Origin: an uncultured Roseburia sp.
GTDB lineage: Bacteria > Bacillota > Clostridia > Lachnospirales > Lachnospiraceae
DNA: 64,000 nucleotides
Assembly: GCA_934317215.1 (NCBI GenBank)
Contig: CAKREH010000009.1
Location: 44,484 to 108,483 of the forward strand
Direction: 5' to 3'
This document shows, piece by piece, positions 36,004-47,300 of the stretch. The notes under the pieces were generated by a model. The model worked only from the letters and a program-made list of their open reading frames with translations. It was not told where the DNA came from and made no database searches. Position 1 is the stretch's first letter, and every line of letters starts with the position of its first letter. The position numbers and the translations under genes are program-made.

Positions 36004-36918
36004 ATGAAAAAAATGATCATCACCGGCGTAAACGGTTTTATCGGAAGATGCGCCATGGAATATTTCCGAAAGGATTACGAGATCACCGGCATCGACTTAG
36101 CCGACCGCTACTGTGAGGATGGGGCTAAGATCCACTACTACCAGTGCAACATGTCCAAAGACTCACAGGAACTCGCTAACATATTTACCGGAGTGCAGCC
36201 GGATGTGATCTTACACTGTGCCGGCAGTGCCAATGTAGGAGCGTCCATCGTAAACCCGATGGCAGATTTAGACGGCAACCTGCACAGCTTATATCAGCTT
36301 CTTTTAGCACTGAAATCATTTGAAAAGAGACCAAAAATTATTTTCTTATCGAGCGCCGGTGTCTACGGCAATCCAAAGCAGCTTCCAATCACGGAAAAAG
36401 ATGCGCTGGCACCGATCTCCCCATATGGCGTGCACAAACAGATGGGGGAGGAACTCTGCAGTTACTACAACAGGGTACATGGATACCACATCCGCTGTGT
36501 GCGTATCTTTTCCGCATATGGAAGCGGACTTCGCAAACAGCTTTTGTGGGATATCTATCAGAAATACTTAAATACCGGACGCATCGATCTGTTTGGAACA
36601 GGAAATGAGACGCGCGATTTTATCCATATTTCCGATATTTTGCGTGCATTAGAACTGATCCTTGCATATCAGGGACCGGAGGAGATCTTTAACGTGGCAA
36701 ACGGTGAGGAAGTATCGATTCGTGAGCTGGCTGAAATCTATGCAAAGCAGCTCGGCGAGGACACCGGTATCGTACGGTTTAACGGTGAGACGAAGGTTGG
36801 CGATCCGCAGAACTGGCGTGCTGATATATCCCTGCTTAAAAAAATCGGCTACGAGAAAAAGATGGATCTTACCGAAGGAATCCGTGAATATGTAAGCTGG
36901 GTAAAACAGCAGGCATAG
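36004..36918 (+). CDS. NAD-dependent sugar epimerase/dehydratase
   Basis: This extended short-chain dehydrogenase likely modifies a nucleotide sugar for the polymer. The Rossmann motif is GVNGFIGR (residues 8-15), the catalytic serine region LSSAGVYG, and the Tyr/Lys pair YGVHK (about 142-146). The protein has 304 residues. AGGAGG precedes the start. Product could be an epimerised or 4-keto sugar; not decidable. Confidence 0.85.
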   Translation: MKKMIITGVNGFIGRCAMEYFRKDYEITGIDLADRYCEDGAKIHYYQCNMSKDSQELANIFTGVQPDVILHCAGSANVGASIVNPMADLDGNLHSLYQLLLALKSFEKRPKIIFLSSAGVYGNPKQLPITEKDALAPISPYGVHKQMGEELCSYYNRVHGYHIRCVRIFSAYGSGLRKQLLWDIYQKYLNTGRIDLFGTGNETRDFIHISDILRALELILAYQGPEEIFNVANGEEVSIRELAEIYAKQLGEDTGIVRFNGETKVGDPQNWRADISLLKKIGYEKKMDLTEGIREYVSWVKQQA

Positions 36919-36933
36919 AAAGGACGAAAAAGA

Positions 36934-37878
36934 ATGGAAGAGACGAGAAGTCTGGCTCCGGTAATTTTGTTTACTTATAACCGGCCGGAACATACAAAGC
37001 GCACCATTGAGGCACTTGCAGCAAATGAACTTGCATCTGAGACAGATCTGTATGTATTTTCCGATGCGGCAAAAAAAGATGCAGATAAAGAAAAAGTGCA
37101 GGAAATCCGTGACTATGTAAAAACCGTGCAGGGATTCCGGCGGGTGGAGCTGACTGCAAGAGAACAGAACTATGGTCTTGCAAAAAATGTGATCGAGGGT
37201 GTGACCGCGATCGTAAATAAATATGGAAAAGTGATCGTTTTAGAGGATGACCTTGTCACAAACCGCTATTTTCTTTTGTATATGAATGACGGATTAGACC
37301 GTTACCAGAACGAACAGAAAGTGACAGGAATTACGGGATTTTCTCATTTCGGAGATACCTTTTCCTATCCGTGTGAGTCGTATTTTAATACGCTCTCAGG
37401 CACAAGCTGGTCATGGGCGACCTGGAGTGACCGCTGGAAATATTTTGATGCGGACTGCGACGACTGGACGGATATGGTTTCCGATAAAAAACTGCGCAAA
37501 GCATTTAATTATGACAATACCTATGATTTTTACAAGATCATGAAAATGCAGAAAACCGATGAAAAGACCAACTCCTGGGCAATCCGCTGGTACTGGACGA
37601 ATTTCCGGAAACAGGGACTGATCTTATCCCCGACAAAGTCTTTAGTCAGCAATGAAGGCTGGGATGGCACCGGAATCCACTGCGGCAACGAAAAGGGACC
37701 GGTATTCGACCATAAACTGACCACGGATCACAGGATTACAGAGTTCCCACAGGAGATCTGTGAAAAACCGGAGATCCATAGGGCGATGAAAAAAGCCCTG
37801 ATCCATGAGTCACAGCCGAATCTGATCAAACGGATCTACCATGTGGTATTCCGGAAAAATTATATTGGACAGGCGTAG
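36934..37878 (+). CDS. Glycosyltransferase (GT2-like)
   Basis: This 314-residue GT-A-fold enzyme has PVILFTYNRPEHTKRTIEAL at the N-terminus and EDDL (about residues 103-106) as the metal-binding acidic motif. GTSWSWATWSDRW lies in the middle, a pattern of capsule sugar transferases. It follows the epimerase by 15 bases with AAAGGA upstream. Confidence 0.82.
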   Translation: MEETRSLAPVILFTYNRPEHTKRTIEALAANELASETDLYVFSDAAKKDADKEKVQEIRDYVKTVQGFRRVELTAREQNYGLAKNVIEGVTAIVNKYGKVIVLEDDLVTNRYFLLYMNDGLDRYQNEQKVTGITGFSHFGDTFSYPCESYFNTLSGTSWSWATWSDRWKYFDADCDDWTDMVSDKKLRKAFNYDNTYDFYKIMKMQKTDEKTNSWAIRWYWTNFRKQGLILSPTKSLVSNEGWDGTGIHCGNEKGPVFDHKLTTDHRITEFPQEICEKPEIHRAMKKALIHESQPNLIKRIYHVVFRKNYIGQA

Positions 37879-37931
37879 AACATTTGAATGGCAGACAAAA
37901 CAGGCTGTCTGGAAATGAGGATGAAATAAAT

Positions 37932-38765
37932 ATGAAGATACTTGCAATTTTTACCTGTTTTAACAGAAAAGAACTGACAAAGCGGGGGATGGCAACACTC
38001 TCAGAAAATAAAGATGTCACATTTGACTATGTGATCTTAGATGACAACAGCTCGGATGGAACGCGCGAGATGTTAAAACAGATGCGCAATGACGGCACAT
38101 ACCAGATTGATCTGATCGAGGGAGACGGAAGCAATTTCTGGAATGGCGGTATGCATAAAGCAATCGAGCATATCAAAAAAGAACATATGGATTATGATTA
38201 CTATATGCTGATGAACGATGATACAAAGTTTTTCCCGGGTATTTTTGATGAGATGGCACCACATCTGAAAAAAGATGAGGTCACGGTCGGTGCGATCTGT
38301 GGCGAAAATGGCGGCTTGAGCTACGGCGGCATCAAATACACCAAAGGAATCAAATACAAAAAATTAGGCCCGGATGCGCCGGAGGTAAACTGTGATACCT
38401 TCAATGCAAACTGTGCCATCATTCCGCGTGAGATCTTTGAAAAAGTCGGGATCGATCCGTTTTATCAGCACAGTATCGGTGATTTTGATTACGGGTTACA
38501 GATCAGTAAACTTGGATATCAGATCCATATCTATCCAAAGTTTGTCGGCGAGTGCAATGATAATACACTGCAGAAAACCTGGCAGGATGAGACGCTGCCG
38601 CGCATGGAGCGGATCCGCTTAAAGGAGAGCCGCAAGGGACTTCCATTCCGCGACTGGTTTCATTTTCTGCATAAAAACTTCGGACTTGGAACGGCAATCG
38701 TGCGTTCCATCACACCGTATATCCGTATTATACTTGGAACAAAGACGAGATACTCCGGCGCGTAG
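37932..38765 (+). CDS. Glycosyltransferase family 2
   Basis: This 277-residue GT2 enzyme has IFTCFNRKELTKRG at the N-terminus, the nucleotide-binding YVILDDNSSDGTREML and the metal motif MNDDTKF (about 95-101). It resembles rhamnosyltransferase-like GT2 proteins, consistent with the rml genes nearby. The start at 37932 is the first methionine of the conserved fold; upstream codons to 37884 lack homology-like character. Confidence 0.82.
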   Translation: MKILAIFTCFNRKELTKRGMATLSENKDVTFDYVILDDNSSDGTREMLKQMRNDGTYQIDLIEGDGSNFWNGGMHKAIEHIKKEHMDYDYYMLMNDDTKFFPGIFDEMAPHLKKDEVTVGAICGENGGLSYGGIKYTKGIKYKKLGPDAPEVNCDTFNANCAIIPREIFEKVGIDPFYQHSIGDFDYGLQISKLGYQIHIYPKFVGECNDNTLQKTWQDETLPRMERIRLKESRKGLPFRDWFHFLHKNFGLGTAIVRSITPYIRIILGTKTRYSGA

Positions 38766-38806
38766 AAAGCCGGCATGACCATCGCAATATTTGAATGAGG
38801 ATTTAT

Positions 38807-39745
38807 ATGGGAACGATCTGTTTTGTGATTTTAAATTATAAGACCTGGCGGGAGGCAGCTGCATGTGCGGAGTCTGTTCTAAAGACACAGCAGGGGCAGG
38901 ATATCCGCATTGTTCTGGTGGACAATGGTTCCGGCAATGGCAGTGAGGAGTCGCTCCGAGAAGAATTTGCCGGGGAAAAAAGAGTGCATGTGATCGCAAG
39001 TGAGAAAAATCTCGGGTTTGCGCGAGGCAACAATCTCGGCATTCAATATGCGAAAAAACATTTTGAGCCGGATTTTATCGTTGCTGCAAACAGCGACATC
39101 ATTTTTGAACAGGAAGACTACTGCCAGAAGTTAAGGGAAATCTATCAGGAAGAACGCTTTGATATTTTAGGCGGGGATATCGTGGATGCAAGCCGTACCA
39201 GACATTTTAATCCGGTGGCGAGAAACAGGCAGTATACGTTAAACTATATGCGGAAACAGATCATGGTTTCCTGGGCAAAATGTAAGATGTTCCAGCTGAT
39301 CAAACTGTTTCATTTAAAGAAAGTAATTGCAGGCCATTACGGTGTCGTATCGGATGAAGCGGGGCGGGATGTGAAGGATGGCAGTAAAAATCTTACCACC
39401 CGCGAGGAGGACGGAAAATCCGTATCTGCGGACAGCCGCGTGGATGAGCGGATGAAGGATGTTCTCTTACATGGCTGCTGCATGGTCTTTTCGAAAGATT
39501 TCTTTCAGAAAATGGATGGGTTTTACGACGGAACATTTCTCTATGCGGAGGAGGAGATCCTTTATTATCTGGCAAAGAAGAAAGGCATGACGTTACTGTA
39601 TGCACCGGAGATCGGCTGCATGCACAAGGAGGCAGTGTCCACAAATTTTGTGATGCAGGATTTCTGTGATGCGAAGATTTTTTATTTCGGGAATATCACA
39701 AAATCATACAAAGCATTTCTGACACTGATGAAACAATATGAGTAA
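38807..39745 (+). CDS. Glycosyltransferase family 2 (rhamnosyltransferase-like)
   Basis: This 312-residue protein has FVILNYKTWREA at the N-terminus, IVLVDNGSGNGS, FARGNNLGIQYA and a metal motif near ANSDIIF (about residue 97). GCCMVFSKDFF and YAEEEILYYL match the acceptor half of GT2 rhamnosyltransferases. GAGG six bases upstream favours ATG 38807 over ATG 38795. It overlaps the flippase gene by 8 bases. Confidence 0.83.
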   Translation: MGTICFVILNYKTWREAAACAESVLKTQQGQDIRIVLVDNGSGNGSEESLREEFAGEKRVHVIASEKNLGFARGNNLGIQYAKKHFEPDFIVAANSDIIFEQEDYCQKLREIYQEERFDILGGDIVDASRTRHFNPVARNRQYTLNYMRKQIMVSWAKCKMFQLIKLFHLKKVIAGHYGVVSDEAGRDVKDGSKNLTTREEDGKSVSADSRVDERMKDVLLHGCCMVFSKDFFQKMDGFYDGTFLYAEEEILYYLAKKKGMTLLYAPEIGCMHKEAVSTNFVMQDFCDAKIFYFGNITKSYKAFLTLMKQYE

Positions 39746-41186
39746 ACAGGGCGGACTATTTCAAAATTCAGTTTACAATGTGATCTATAAACTTCTGGAT
39801 GCACTTTTTCCGCTGGTTTCGGCTGCGTATCTTGGCAGGGTGCTGTTGTCGGACGGAGTCGGAAAGGTTGCGTACGCGCAGAATATCGCACAGTATTTTG
39901 TGCTTGCGGCATCTCTTGGAATCCCAAATTACGGGATCAGGGAGATTGCAAGAAGGCGTAAGGATGAGAAGCAGACGACGGAGCTTTTTTCGTCGCTCTT
40001 TTTTATCAATCTGATCTCCACATTGATCTGTACAGTATTGTATTATGCGCTGGTGTTAAATCTGCCATATTTTTCATCACGGAAACTGATTTCACTGACA
40101 GCGGGACTTTTGATCGTGTTTAACGCGTTTAATGTGGACTGGTTTTATCAGGGCCAGGAAGCGTTTAAGTACATTGCAATCCGCAGTTTTGCGGTAAAAG
40201 TGATCTCACTTGCAGCAATTTTTGTATTTATCAGTAGCAGCGAAGATTATGTGCGGTACATGTTTGTGATCGTGATGACGACGGGGGCAAACTATATCAT
40301 CAATATGCTGAAACTAAAGCAGTTTGGCATACGGCTGACCTGGCATGGCATAAAAATCCTGCCACATATGAAACCGATCTTTATCATGCTTGGCACGACG
40401 GTTGCAATCGAGCTTTACACAATGCTTGACACCACAATGCTTGGACTGCTGTGTGACGAGAGAAATGTTGGATATTACACAAATGCCATGAAGGTGGTAA
40501 AAATCATCATTACAGTCATCACCGCGATCGGCGGAACCCTTCTTCCACATTTAAGCCAGTATCACATGGAGGGGGATGACGAGGCGTGTGGAAGGATCGT
40601 AAGCAGGGTATTTGAGATTATGCTGTTTTTGTTTTTGCCATGCTGTGTGGGACTGATGCTGACGGCGGATGATCTGATGGTCGTGATGTTTGGAGAAAGT
40701 TTTGCGCCGGCAGGGACGACGCTTCGGATTGCGGCGCTTCTGACATTAGCGCTTGGATTCAGCAATTTATTCGGGACGCAGGTACTTTTGACTTTCGGGG
40801 AAGAAAAAAAGCTGCTCTGGTGTACCATTGCAGGTGCGCTGTCAAATGTCTGCCTTAATTTTTACCTGATCCCGCGGTTTTCACAGAACGGGGCAGCCGT
40901 CGCATCGGTCATCAGTGAGGCGTTAGTCACGGTCTGCTGTGTAGGTTTTTCGAGAAAACATATCCATGTGGGATTAAGGGCCGGATACCTTGGAAAGACA
41001 GTACTTGCGGTGGCTGTTATGAGCATACTTACCTGGTTTGTCATTGGAATGGTAAGCGGCGGTCTGCTGCGGCTTGCAGCAGCTGTGTTGACAGGAGTGG
41101 TCTCTTACTTTGCGATGTGCCTTCTGTTACGCAATCCGGTCTGCATGGAGTATAAGCAGCTTTTATTAAGGAGAGGAAAACAATGA
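39738..41186 (+). CDS. Wzx-type flippase (polysaccharide transporter)
   Basis: This 482-residue protein has about 12-14 hydrophobic segments and flips lipid-linked repeat units across the membrane. The N-terminus FPLVSAAYLGRVLLSDGVGKVAYAQNIAQYF and the later QGQEAFKYIAIRSF are typical of the MATE/MOP-type RfbX/Wzx family. It overlaps neighbours on both sides (8 and 4 bases), so it is part of one transcript. Confidence 0.9.
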   Translation: MSKQGGLFQNSVYNVIYKLLDALFPLVSAAYLGRVLLSDGVGKVAYAQNIAQYFVLAASLGIPNYGIREIARRRKDEKQTTELFSSLFFINLISTLICTVLYYALVLNLPYFSSRKLISLTAGLLIVFNAFNVDWFYQGQEAFKYIAIRSFAVKVISLAAIFVFISSSEDYVRYMFVIVMTTGANYIINMLKLKQFGIRLTWHGIKILPHMKPIFIMLGTTVAIELYTMLDTTMLGLLCDERNVGYYTNAMKVVKIIITVITAIGGTLLPHLSQYHMEGDDEACGRIVSRVFEIMLFLFLPCCVGLMLTADDLMVVMFGESFAPAGTTLRIAALLTLALGFSNLFGTQVLLTFGEEKKLLWCTIAGALSNVCLNFYLIPRFSQNGAAVASVISEALVTVCCVGFSRKHIHVGLRAGYLGKTVLAVAVMSILTWFVIGMVSGGLLRLAAAVLTGVVSYFAMCLLLRNPVCMEYKQLLLRRGKQ

Positions 41187-42181
41187 TCTATGTATTATGT
41201 CCGGCGGACGTAAAGACCGGCGGAACAGAGCTTCTGCACCAGTTAGTAAAGACACTGACGGATGAGAAAGTTCCTGCAAAAATCGTTTATACGGAGATTT
41301 CAGAGGAGCATCCGGGCATGAATCCAGCCTTTGCAGAATATACAGACGGATATCTGCGTGAGGAGGAAATTCCGGATAAAAAAGAAAATATTCTGGTCGT
41401 ACCTGAGATTTACTGTGAGAGAACAGCCAGATATCAGAATCTTTCCGTGTATATCTGGTGGCTCTCTGTGGATAACTATCTGATCCACAACAGTTTTGTG
41501 GATAGAAGGCGCGCAAATGGTACACTGCGTGCCATAAAAGCACTGGTTACCGGAAAATTAAAAGATAAAACAGCATTTGTGAAAAAAGCAAAGATGCATC
41601 TGTGCCAGTCCTATTATGCAATTCACTATCTCGAAACGATCGGGATCACAGGGGATCAGGTAAAGTATCTGTCCGATTATGTCAATGATATTTATCTTGC
41701 CGGGGAAGAAGCAGCACTTTGTGAGAAAAAGGAAGATGTAGTTTTATACAATCCGAAAAAAGGAGCAGCATTTACAAAGGCGCTCCGTGAGGCTGCACCG
41801 GATCTCCACTGGGTTCCATTGATCGGTATGACAACAGAAGAGATGCGCTCGTGCATGAGTAAAAGCAAGGTTTATATTGACTTTGGAAATCATCCGGGAA
41901 AGGACAGGATACCAAGGGAAGCAGCAATCTCCGGCTGTATTGTGATCACGGGGAAAAGAGGGGCAGCAGCATTTGCAGAAGATGTCTGTATTCCGGAACA
42001 GTATAAGTTTGATGAGATAAGTGCAAAAAAAGAGGAGATCATCTCCTGTATCCGGGACTGTATCTGTAATTTTGATGCACATAAGGTTGATTTTGAAGGG
42101 TACAGAAGTTATATTAGAAATGAACATCAGCAGTTTGTGGCGGATGTGGGAAAAATATTTGCGAATGAGGATTACATATGA
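41183..42181 (+). CDS. Putative glycosyltransferase-like protein
   Basis: This 332-residue protein has a GT-B-like pattern: N-terminal CPADVKTGGTELLHQL and C-terminal SKVYIDFGNHPGKDRIPREAAISG, equivalent to the E-x7-E region, but with the pattern altered (RIPREAA). I read it as a divergent sugar transferase; activity is unproven. ATGA overlaps link it to the flippase and to the next gene. Confidence 0.6.
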   Translation: MIYVLCPADVKTGGTELLHQLVKTLTDEKVPAKIVYTEISEEHPGMNPAFAEYTDGYLREEEIPDKKENILVVPEIYCERTARYQNLSVYIWWLSVDNYLIHNSFVDRRRANGTLRAIKALVTGKLKDKTAFVKKAKMHLCQSYYAIHYLETIGITGDQVKYLSDYVNDIYLAGEEAALCEKKEDVVLYNPKKGAAFTKALREAAPDLHWVPLIGMTTEEMRSCMSKSKVYIDFGNHPGKDRIPREAAISGCIVITGKRGAAAFAEDVCIPEQYKFDEISAKKEEIISCIRDCICNFDAHKVDFEGYRSYIRNEHQQFVADVGKIFANEDYI

Positions 42182-44322
42182 TAATATCAGTCATTTTTGT
42201 GCTGCTTTTTCTGGCACTTCTTATGGGTGTAGTGCTGGTGCCCAAAATTGAAGGAAAGATCAATGTTGTAAAAGCGTCTGTGATGGGGATCATGGCGATC
42301 TTCTGCTATCAGGCACTTGTGGCATTTGCCTTTGATCTGGTGGGGATACCGGTCGATATCCGTACCACATGTATCTCTATGGCTGCAGCATCGGCTGTGC
42401 TGTGTGGTATTATATTAAAAAAGAAAAAAGTACAGAGATTATTTTTTAAAGTTACAGATATGATTGTGTTAGTGGTGCTTGCCGCTGTTGTGGCAGGGGT
42501 ATCTCTGCATATGTTTACACTGCATTTACGGTTAAGTTACATCAATACAGACCCGGCGAATCATTTTAATGATGCGATGGTCATTGTAAAGCAGGGAGTG
42601 TTAGGCAAGCATATTTATTTTTCTGCATTTATCAATGCCATGTTCATTGAAATCTTTGGTCCGGTGTTAGCCGTTTCAAAATATTATAAGGCATTTATCT
42701 TAGCAGACATTTTTATGCACGTTCTGGAAGTGTGGATGTGCTATGTTTTAATACGTACGATCAGTGACAAAAAGATCATAAAGATTTTTGCGCCGGTGTT
42801 TGCACTGGGGTATTTCTGGGGCTATCCGGCATACAGTTATATGACGGGCGGCTTTGTATACTGGAGCACCGGTGTTATGATATTGATGCTTTTAATCTAT
42901 GCATTGCTTTTGCTGGAACGTTACCCTGAAAACTACAAGTGCAATGTAATTTTGCTTTTGCTGGCATTGTATGCAAATACCTGCTGCAATGCATTGTTTA
43001 TCCCGGTCAACTCTGCAGCCGTGATTCTGGCATTGTTTGTGCTTGCCGTCCGCAAAAAAAAGATCAGCAAAAAAATGATCGCAGGATTTCTTGTGGTCAT
43101 CGTTATTGCAGCGGCGGCGGTGCTTGTATTATTTATGGACAAATGGGGCGGCTCTTTTGACAGAATGATAGCTTACGTCAGCAAATCGGGAGGGATGTAT
43201 CATTCCGTGTATGCAGATCTGATCTATTTTGTACCGGCAGCATTTATCGTACTGTTTTATCTGCTGGCGAAAAAGAAATATTCTGCGACGATTCCAGTGA
43301 TGGCGCTTTGCATGGTGGCCTGCACCTGTGTGATGTATGGTTTTCTGATAAACCATATGATGTCATTTTATTATTATTTCAAGATCTACTATAATCTCTG
43401 GCTGTTCGGCTGGCTGCTTGGCGTGATGGCGGCAGACATTCTTGCAGATGAAAAACAGCTTGCAGGATTTTATGCATATGTTGGATTTATTGGAGTACTT
43501 GTGCTGTTTACATTTACAAATTATGACATGAATATGTGGAAATTTGATGCAGGATATAATGAAGCATCTGTGCCAAAACATTTTCTGGCGATCTACTGGA
43601 ATAATCTGGATACAGCACAAAAGGATTATGAGGATTATATGCTCCCGGCACAAATGATGGATGCGATGTCCTATGCGGCCGATCAGCTGGACGATGAGGC
43701 AATCCCGGCACTTGTAGCAAATGATAACGTATTTTACTGGTTAGATGGAATGCGTGCTCAGAATACAAGAAAGTATAAGCTGTACAACCGTGAACTGGTG
43801 GATGTGCTGAATAAGATGGATAAAAATAACATCACAAAGATCCTGGTTGATAAACAGGATGAAATCTATCAGCAGTATGAGAGCTATTTTTCTTTGTGCA
43901 GTGTGGTGTATGAAAACGACCGGGCGGCAATTTTAACTTTCCCGGGTGAGAACTGGTGTAAAATACTTCCATATGTGAAGGACTACGATGAAAAAAAATT
44001 AGAGCTTTATTCGTATGTGAAAAAGCATTTAAAAGATGAGACGGTACCGTTGATGGCTGCAAAAGAGTCCAGCCTTGATTTTATTATTTACAGGCAGAAA
44101 ACAAAGCAGAAATCTACGGATTGTTATACGTGGAATTTTAATCCGAAAGAGAATCTTGATAATTTAAATGAACTTGGGATCAGGTACATTACAGTACTAT
44201 ATGATGATTCTTATTATCAGGAGAATCAGTATTATCTTGACAGCCAGGAAACGATATTTGAAAATGAAGCTGGTAAAATCATAAAATGTGCTGGAAATAG
44301 TTTCAGCACGGAGTATAAATAG
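42178..44322 (+). CDS. Large GT-C-like membrane protein
   Basis: This 714-residue protein has about 13 hydrophobic segments up to residue 450, then a soluble domain of about 260 residues. The first long external loop contains YINTDPANHFNDA (about 121-133) with acidic and histidine residues where GT-C enzymes have catalytic groups. It may transfer a polyprenyl-linked sugar outside the membrane or modify the polymer. Its overall layout matches the fused form of the two ORFs at 29471-31363. Function is inference. Confidence 0.6.
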   Translation: MIISVIFVLLFLALLMGVVLVPKIEGKINVVKASVMGIMAIFCYQALVAFAFDLVGIPVDIRTTCISMAAASAVLCGIILKKKKVQRLFFKVTDMIVLVVLAAVVAGVSLHMFTLHLRLSYINTDPANHFNDAMVIVKQGVLGKHIYFSAFINAMFIEIFGPVLAVSKYYKAFILADIFMHVLEVWMCYVLIRTISDKKIIKIFAPVFALGYFWGYPAYSYMTGGFVYWSTGVMILMLLIYALLLLERYPENYKCNVILLLLALYANTCCNALFIPVNSAAVILALFVLAVRKKKISKKMIAGFLVVIVIAAAAVLVLFMDKWGGSFDRMIAYVSKSGGMYHSVYADLIYFVPAAFIVLFYLLAKKKYSATIPVMALCMVACTCVMYGFLINHMMSFYYYFKIYYNLWLFGWLLGVMAADILADEKQLAGFYAYVGFIGVLVLFTFTNYDMNMWKFDAGYNEASVPKHFLAIYWNNLDTAQKDYEDYMLPAQMMDAMSYAADQLDDEAIPALVANDNVFYWLDGMRAQNTRKYKLYNRELVDVLNKMDKNNITKILVDKQDEIYQQYESYFSLCSVVYENDRAAILTFPGENWCKILPYVKDYDEKKLELYSYVKKHLKDETVPLMAAKESSLDFIIYRQKTKQKSTDCYTWNFNPKENLDNLNELGIRYITVLYDDSYYQENQYYLDSQETIFENEAGKIIKCAGNSFSTEYK

Positions 44323-44354
44323 TTTATGATGATGGATTAAGGAGGATGATCCAA

Positions 44355-47300
44355 ATGAAAAAAAGACATCAGGAAGGAAAGAGAATTGCTGCATGGCTTA
44401 TGGCGTTAAGCCTCTGTATGACAGCTGTTCCGGCGGAACAGGCAGTGTACGCAGCCAGTGTACAGGATAAGACAGAAGCGGCAGAGAGTTCTTTCGCGGC
44501 AGAAGATGCAGAGCAGGAAGAAAAAATTGCGGTGACGCAGGAATCTGAGCCGACAGAAAAAACTGTGGTGGCGCACGAGTCTGAAATGACGGAAAATACC
44601 GGGAAAGAGGATGCTTCTGAGACGGCAGGAGAGCCAGAAGCAGAGAGCAGGTCTGAGACGACAGAAAATACCGGAGCAGAGAGTAAATCTGAAACAACAG
44701 AAACTACTGAAACAGAGAAAGAAACAGAGACGACAGAAGCGGCTGAGACAGAGAGTGGATCAGAGACAACAGAAGCCACTGGGACGGAGAGCAGCTCAGA
44801 GACGACAGAAGCCACTGGTACAGAGAACGGCTCAGAGACGACAGAAGATACTGGGACGGAGAGCAGCTCAGAGACAACAGAAGCCACTGGGACGGAGAGC
44901 AGCTCAGAGACGACAGAAGATACTGGAAAAGTGAGAAATACAGAAAATGTAGAAAATACCGAAGTAACAGAAGCGTCAGAGACGACAGAGAGCATCGAAA
45001 ACGAAAAAGAGTCAGAGATAACCGAAGATACAGAGAAAGTTACCGATGATTCAGAGACTGAGGATACAGAGGCAGAAGAGAGCGAAGATGTTGTAAAGAA
45101 AGATGGAAATGTGACTCCGGGAAACACTTATGCAACAGCGGCAGCTATTAATGTGAATACTCCTTATGCAGCAGCAACATCTGTAAAATCCATTACGCAC
45201 TGGTATAAGTTTACACTGAGTAAAGCCGGTATGGTACAGCTGAATTTTGCGCATGCAAAATTATCGGATTCCAGCAACACCCCGGCATGGAAAATTGACT
45301 TTATTGCGGATAAGGTCGGTGGAATGGTATCTATAGAAAGTGGACTTCAGGATACAGAGAAGCGGACAGCAAAGATAGGACTTGAAGCCGGCACTTATTA
45401 TGTGCAGATCACAGGGGTAGATACTGTGTTTGTAAAGCAGTCCTATAATTACGTGTTCAACATTTCCTATGAAGATACTTACTGTGAGACAGAACAGAAT
45501 GACAGTATTTCCACAGCAGATAATTATACCTTAGGGCAGACAGTGACAGGAAGTATCCATTCGTTGATCGATGGGGATGTGGATTACTATAAAATAACAG
45601 CGACAGCAAAAGGATACCTGTCATTCCAGTTACAGCACGATAAAGTGACTGGACGAGGGAGTGCGGATATTTACCGTGTAGAGGTCTGTGATTCCACCGG
45701 GGAGAAAATTTATACCATGAACAGTAAAGCGGATGAGGAAAAAACCAAATCCGTAAATCTCGGACTTGCAGTGGGAACCTATTACCTGAAAGTATCCGGG
45801 ATTTTATATTCCGGAACGAATGGCGAAACTTACAGGCTGAATGCATCCTGGAACAACGCGGACAACTGGGAGTGTGAGAGCAATGATACTACTGCCGTGG
45901 CAAACAGTATAGAAGCCGGAAAAGCAGTTTACGGAAGTCTGTATGCATTAAGTGATGTCGATTATTATAGCATGGAAACTGCAAAAGACGGCTATATAGT
46001 GGTTAATTTACAGCATTCTAAAATTACGGGACGTCAGAATACATCTGTTTATGCAGTCACAGTATGTGATGCTTCCGGCAGCTCCATCTATGAGATGACG
46101 AGCAAAGCTGAAGAGGAGTCAGCGGATTCCATTAAACTGGGACTGGCTGCAGGAAAATATTATATAAAAGTAGCAGGACTGAATGCATATTACAACGGAA
46201 ACTATGTGATCAAAACAACATTTAAGGAGTGCAGTGACTGGGAGCGAGAGAAAAACGATACGATCGCTGCGGCAAATACCATGAAATCCGGCAAGGCAGT
46301 CCATGGTAATCTGCAAGGGTTAAGTGACGTCGATTATTATGGTTTTGAAACGTCAAAAGACGGCTATATAGTGGTCAATTTACAGCATTCTAAAGTTACG
46401 GGACGTCAGAATACATCTGTTTATGCAGTCACAGTATGTGATGCTTCCGGCAGCTCTATCTATGAGATGACGAGCAAAGCCGAAGCGGAGTCAACGGATT
46501 CCATTAAACTGGGACTGACTGCAGGAAAATATTATGTAAAGGTAGAAGGACAGAATGCGTATTATGGCGGAGATTATGTGATCAAAACCAAATTTAAGGA
46601 GTGCAGTACCTGGGAGCATGAGAGTAATGATACTTACGATACGGCAAATACAGCTGTTTCCGGTACGACATACAGCGGCGATATCCGTACCTACAGCGAT
46701 GTGGATTATTTTAAGATAAAACTTTCCGAAAATGGTTATATCCATGTGAAACTGAAACATCCGGTTGTGAGCGGACAGGAAACCACAAACATGTTTGTGC
46801 TCAGTGTGATCAGAAAAGTGGACACGGATCAGTACACGGAAGTATATACCACAAATATCCGTGGCGGGGATACCAGCGTTTCCACACCAAATCTTGGACT
46901 TCCTAAGGGTGAATATTACATAAAAGTTGCAGGAACCGGAAATACGGCAGGAACATTATTAAATGCCACAAGTTATCCTGTAAACTACAGTGTATGCATC
47001 AAGGCAAAAAAAGCAGGTAACAGAGAGGTGGAGTCGAATGATTCCGTTACTACTGCAAATACCATAAAGAGTGGAAAAACATATTACGGAAGTATCAGCG
47101 GTTCGAAGGACAAAGATTATTATAAAATCAATATGTCTGAAGCCGGTTATCTGAAAGTTAAGTTTGGGCATAAAAACAACGGGAATACAGCAAGCTGTTA
47201 CAATATCGTTATTTACAATAAAGATAACAGTGAAATTTACAAATTTACAAACACGGGAACAGACACCTCGTATACAACCTGTAAATTAGGACTGGCTGCC

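Noticed and set aside
26736..44322. Recent transfer by an insertion element or phage
   Set aside because: No transposase, integrase, direct-repeat boundary or tRNA was found; base composition looks similar to the flanks by eye.
44765..44930. Regular repeats considered as a CRISPR array
   Set aside because: There are no unique spacers; units are in-frame coding repeats of a Thr/Glu stalk, and no cas genes are present.
44369..45127. 252-codon minus-strand ORF rich in Ser/Val/Phe
   Set aside because: Antisense shadow of the first stalk array; composition follows directly from the repeats.
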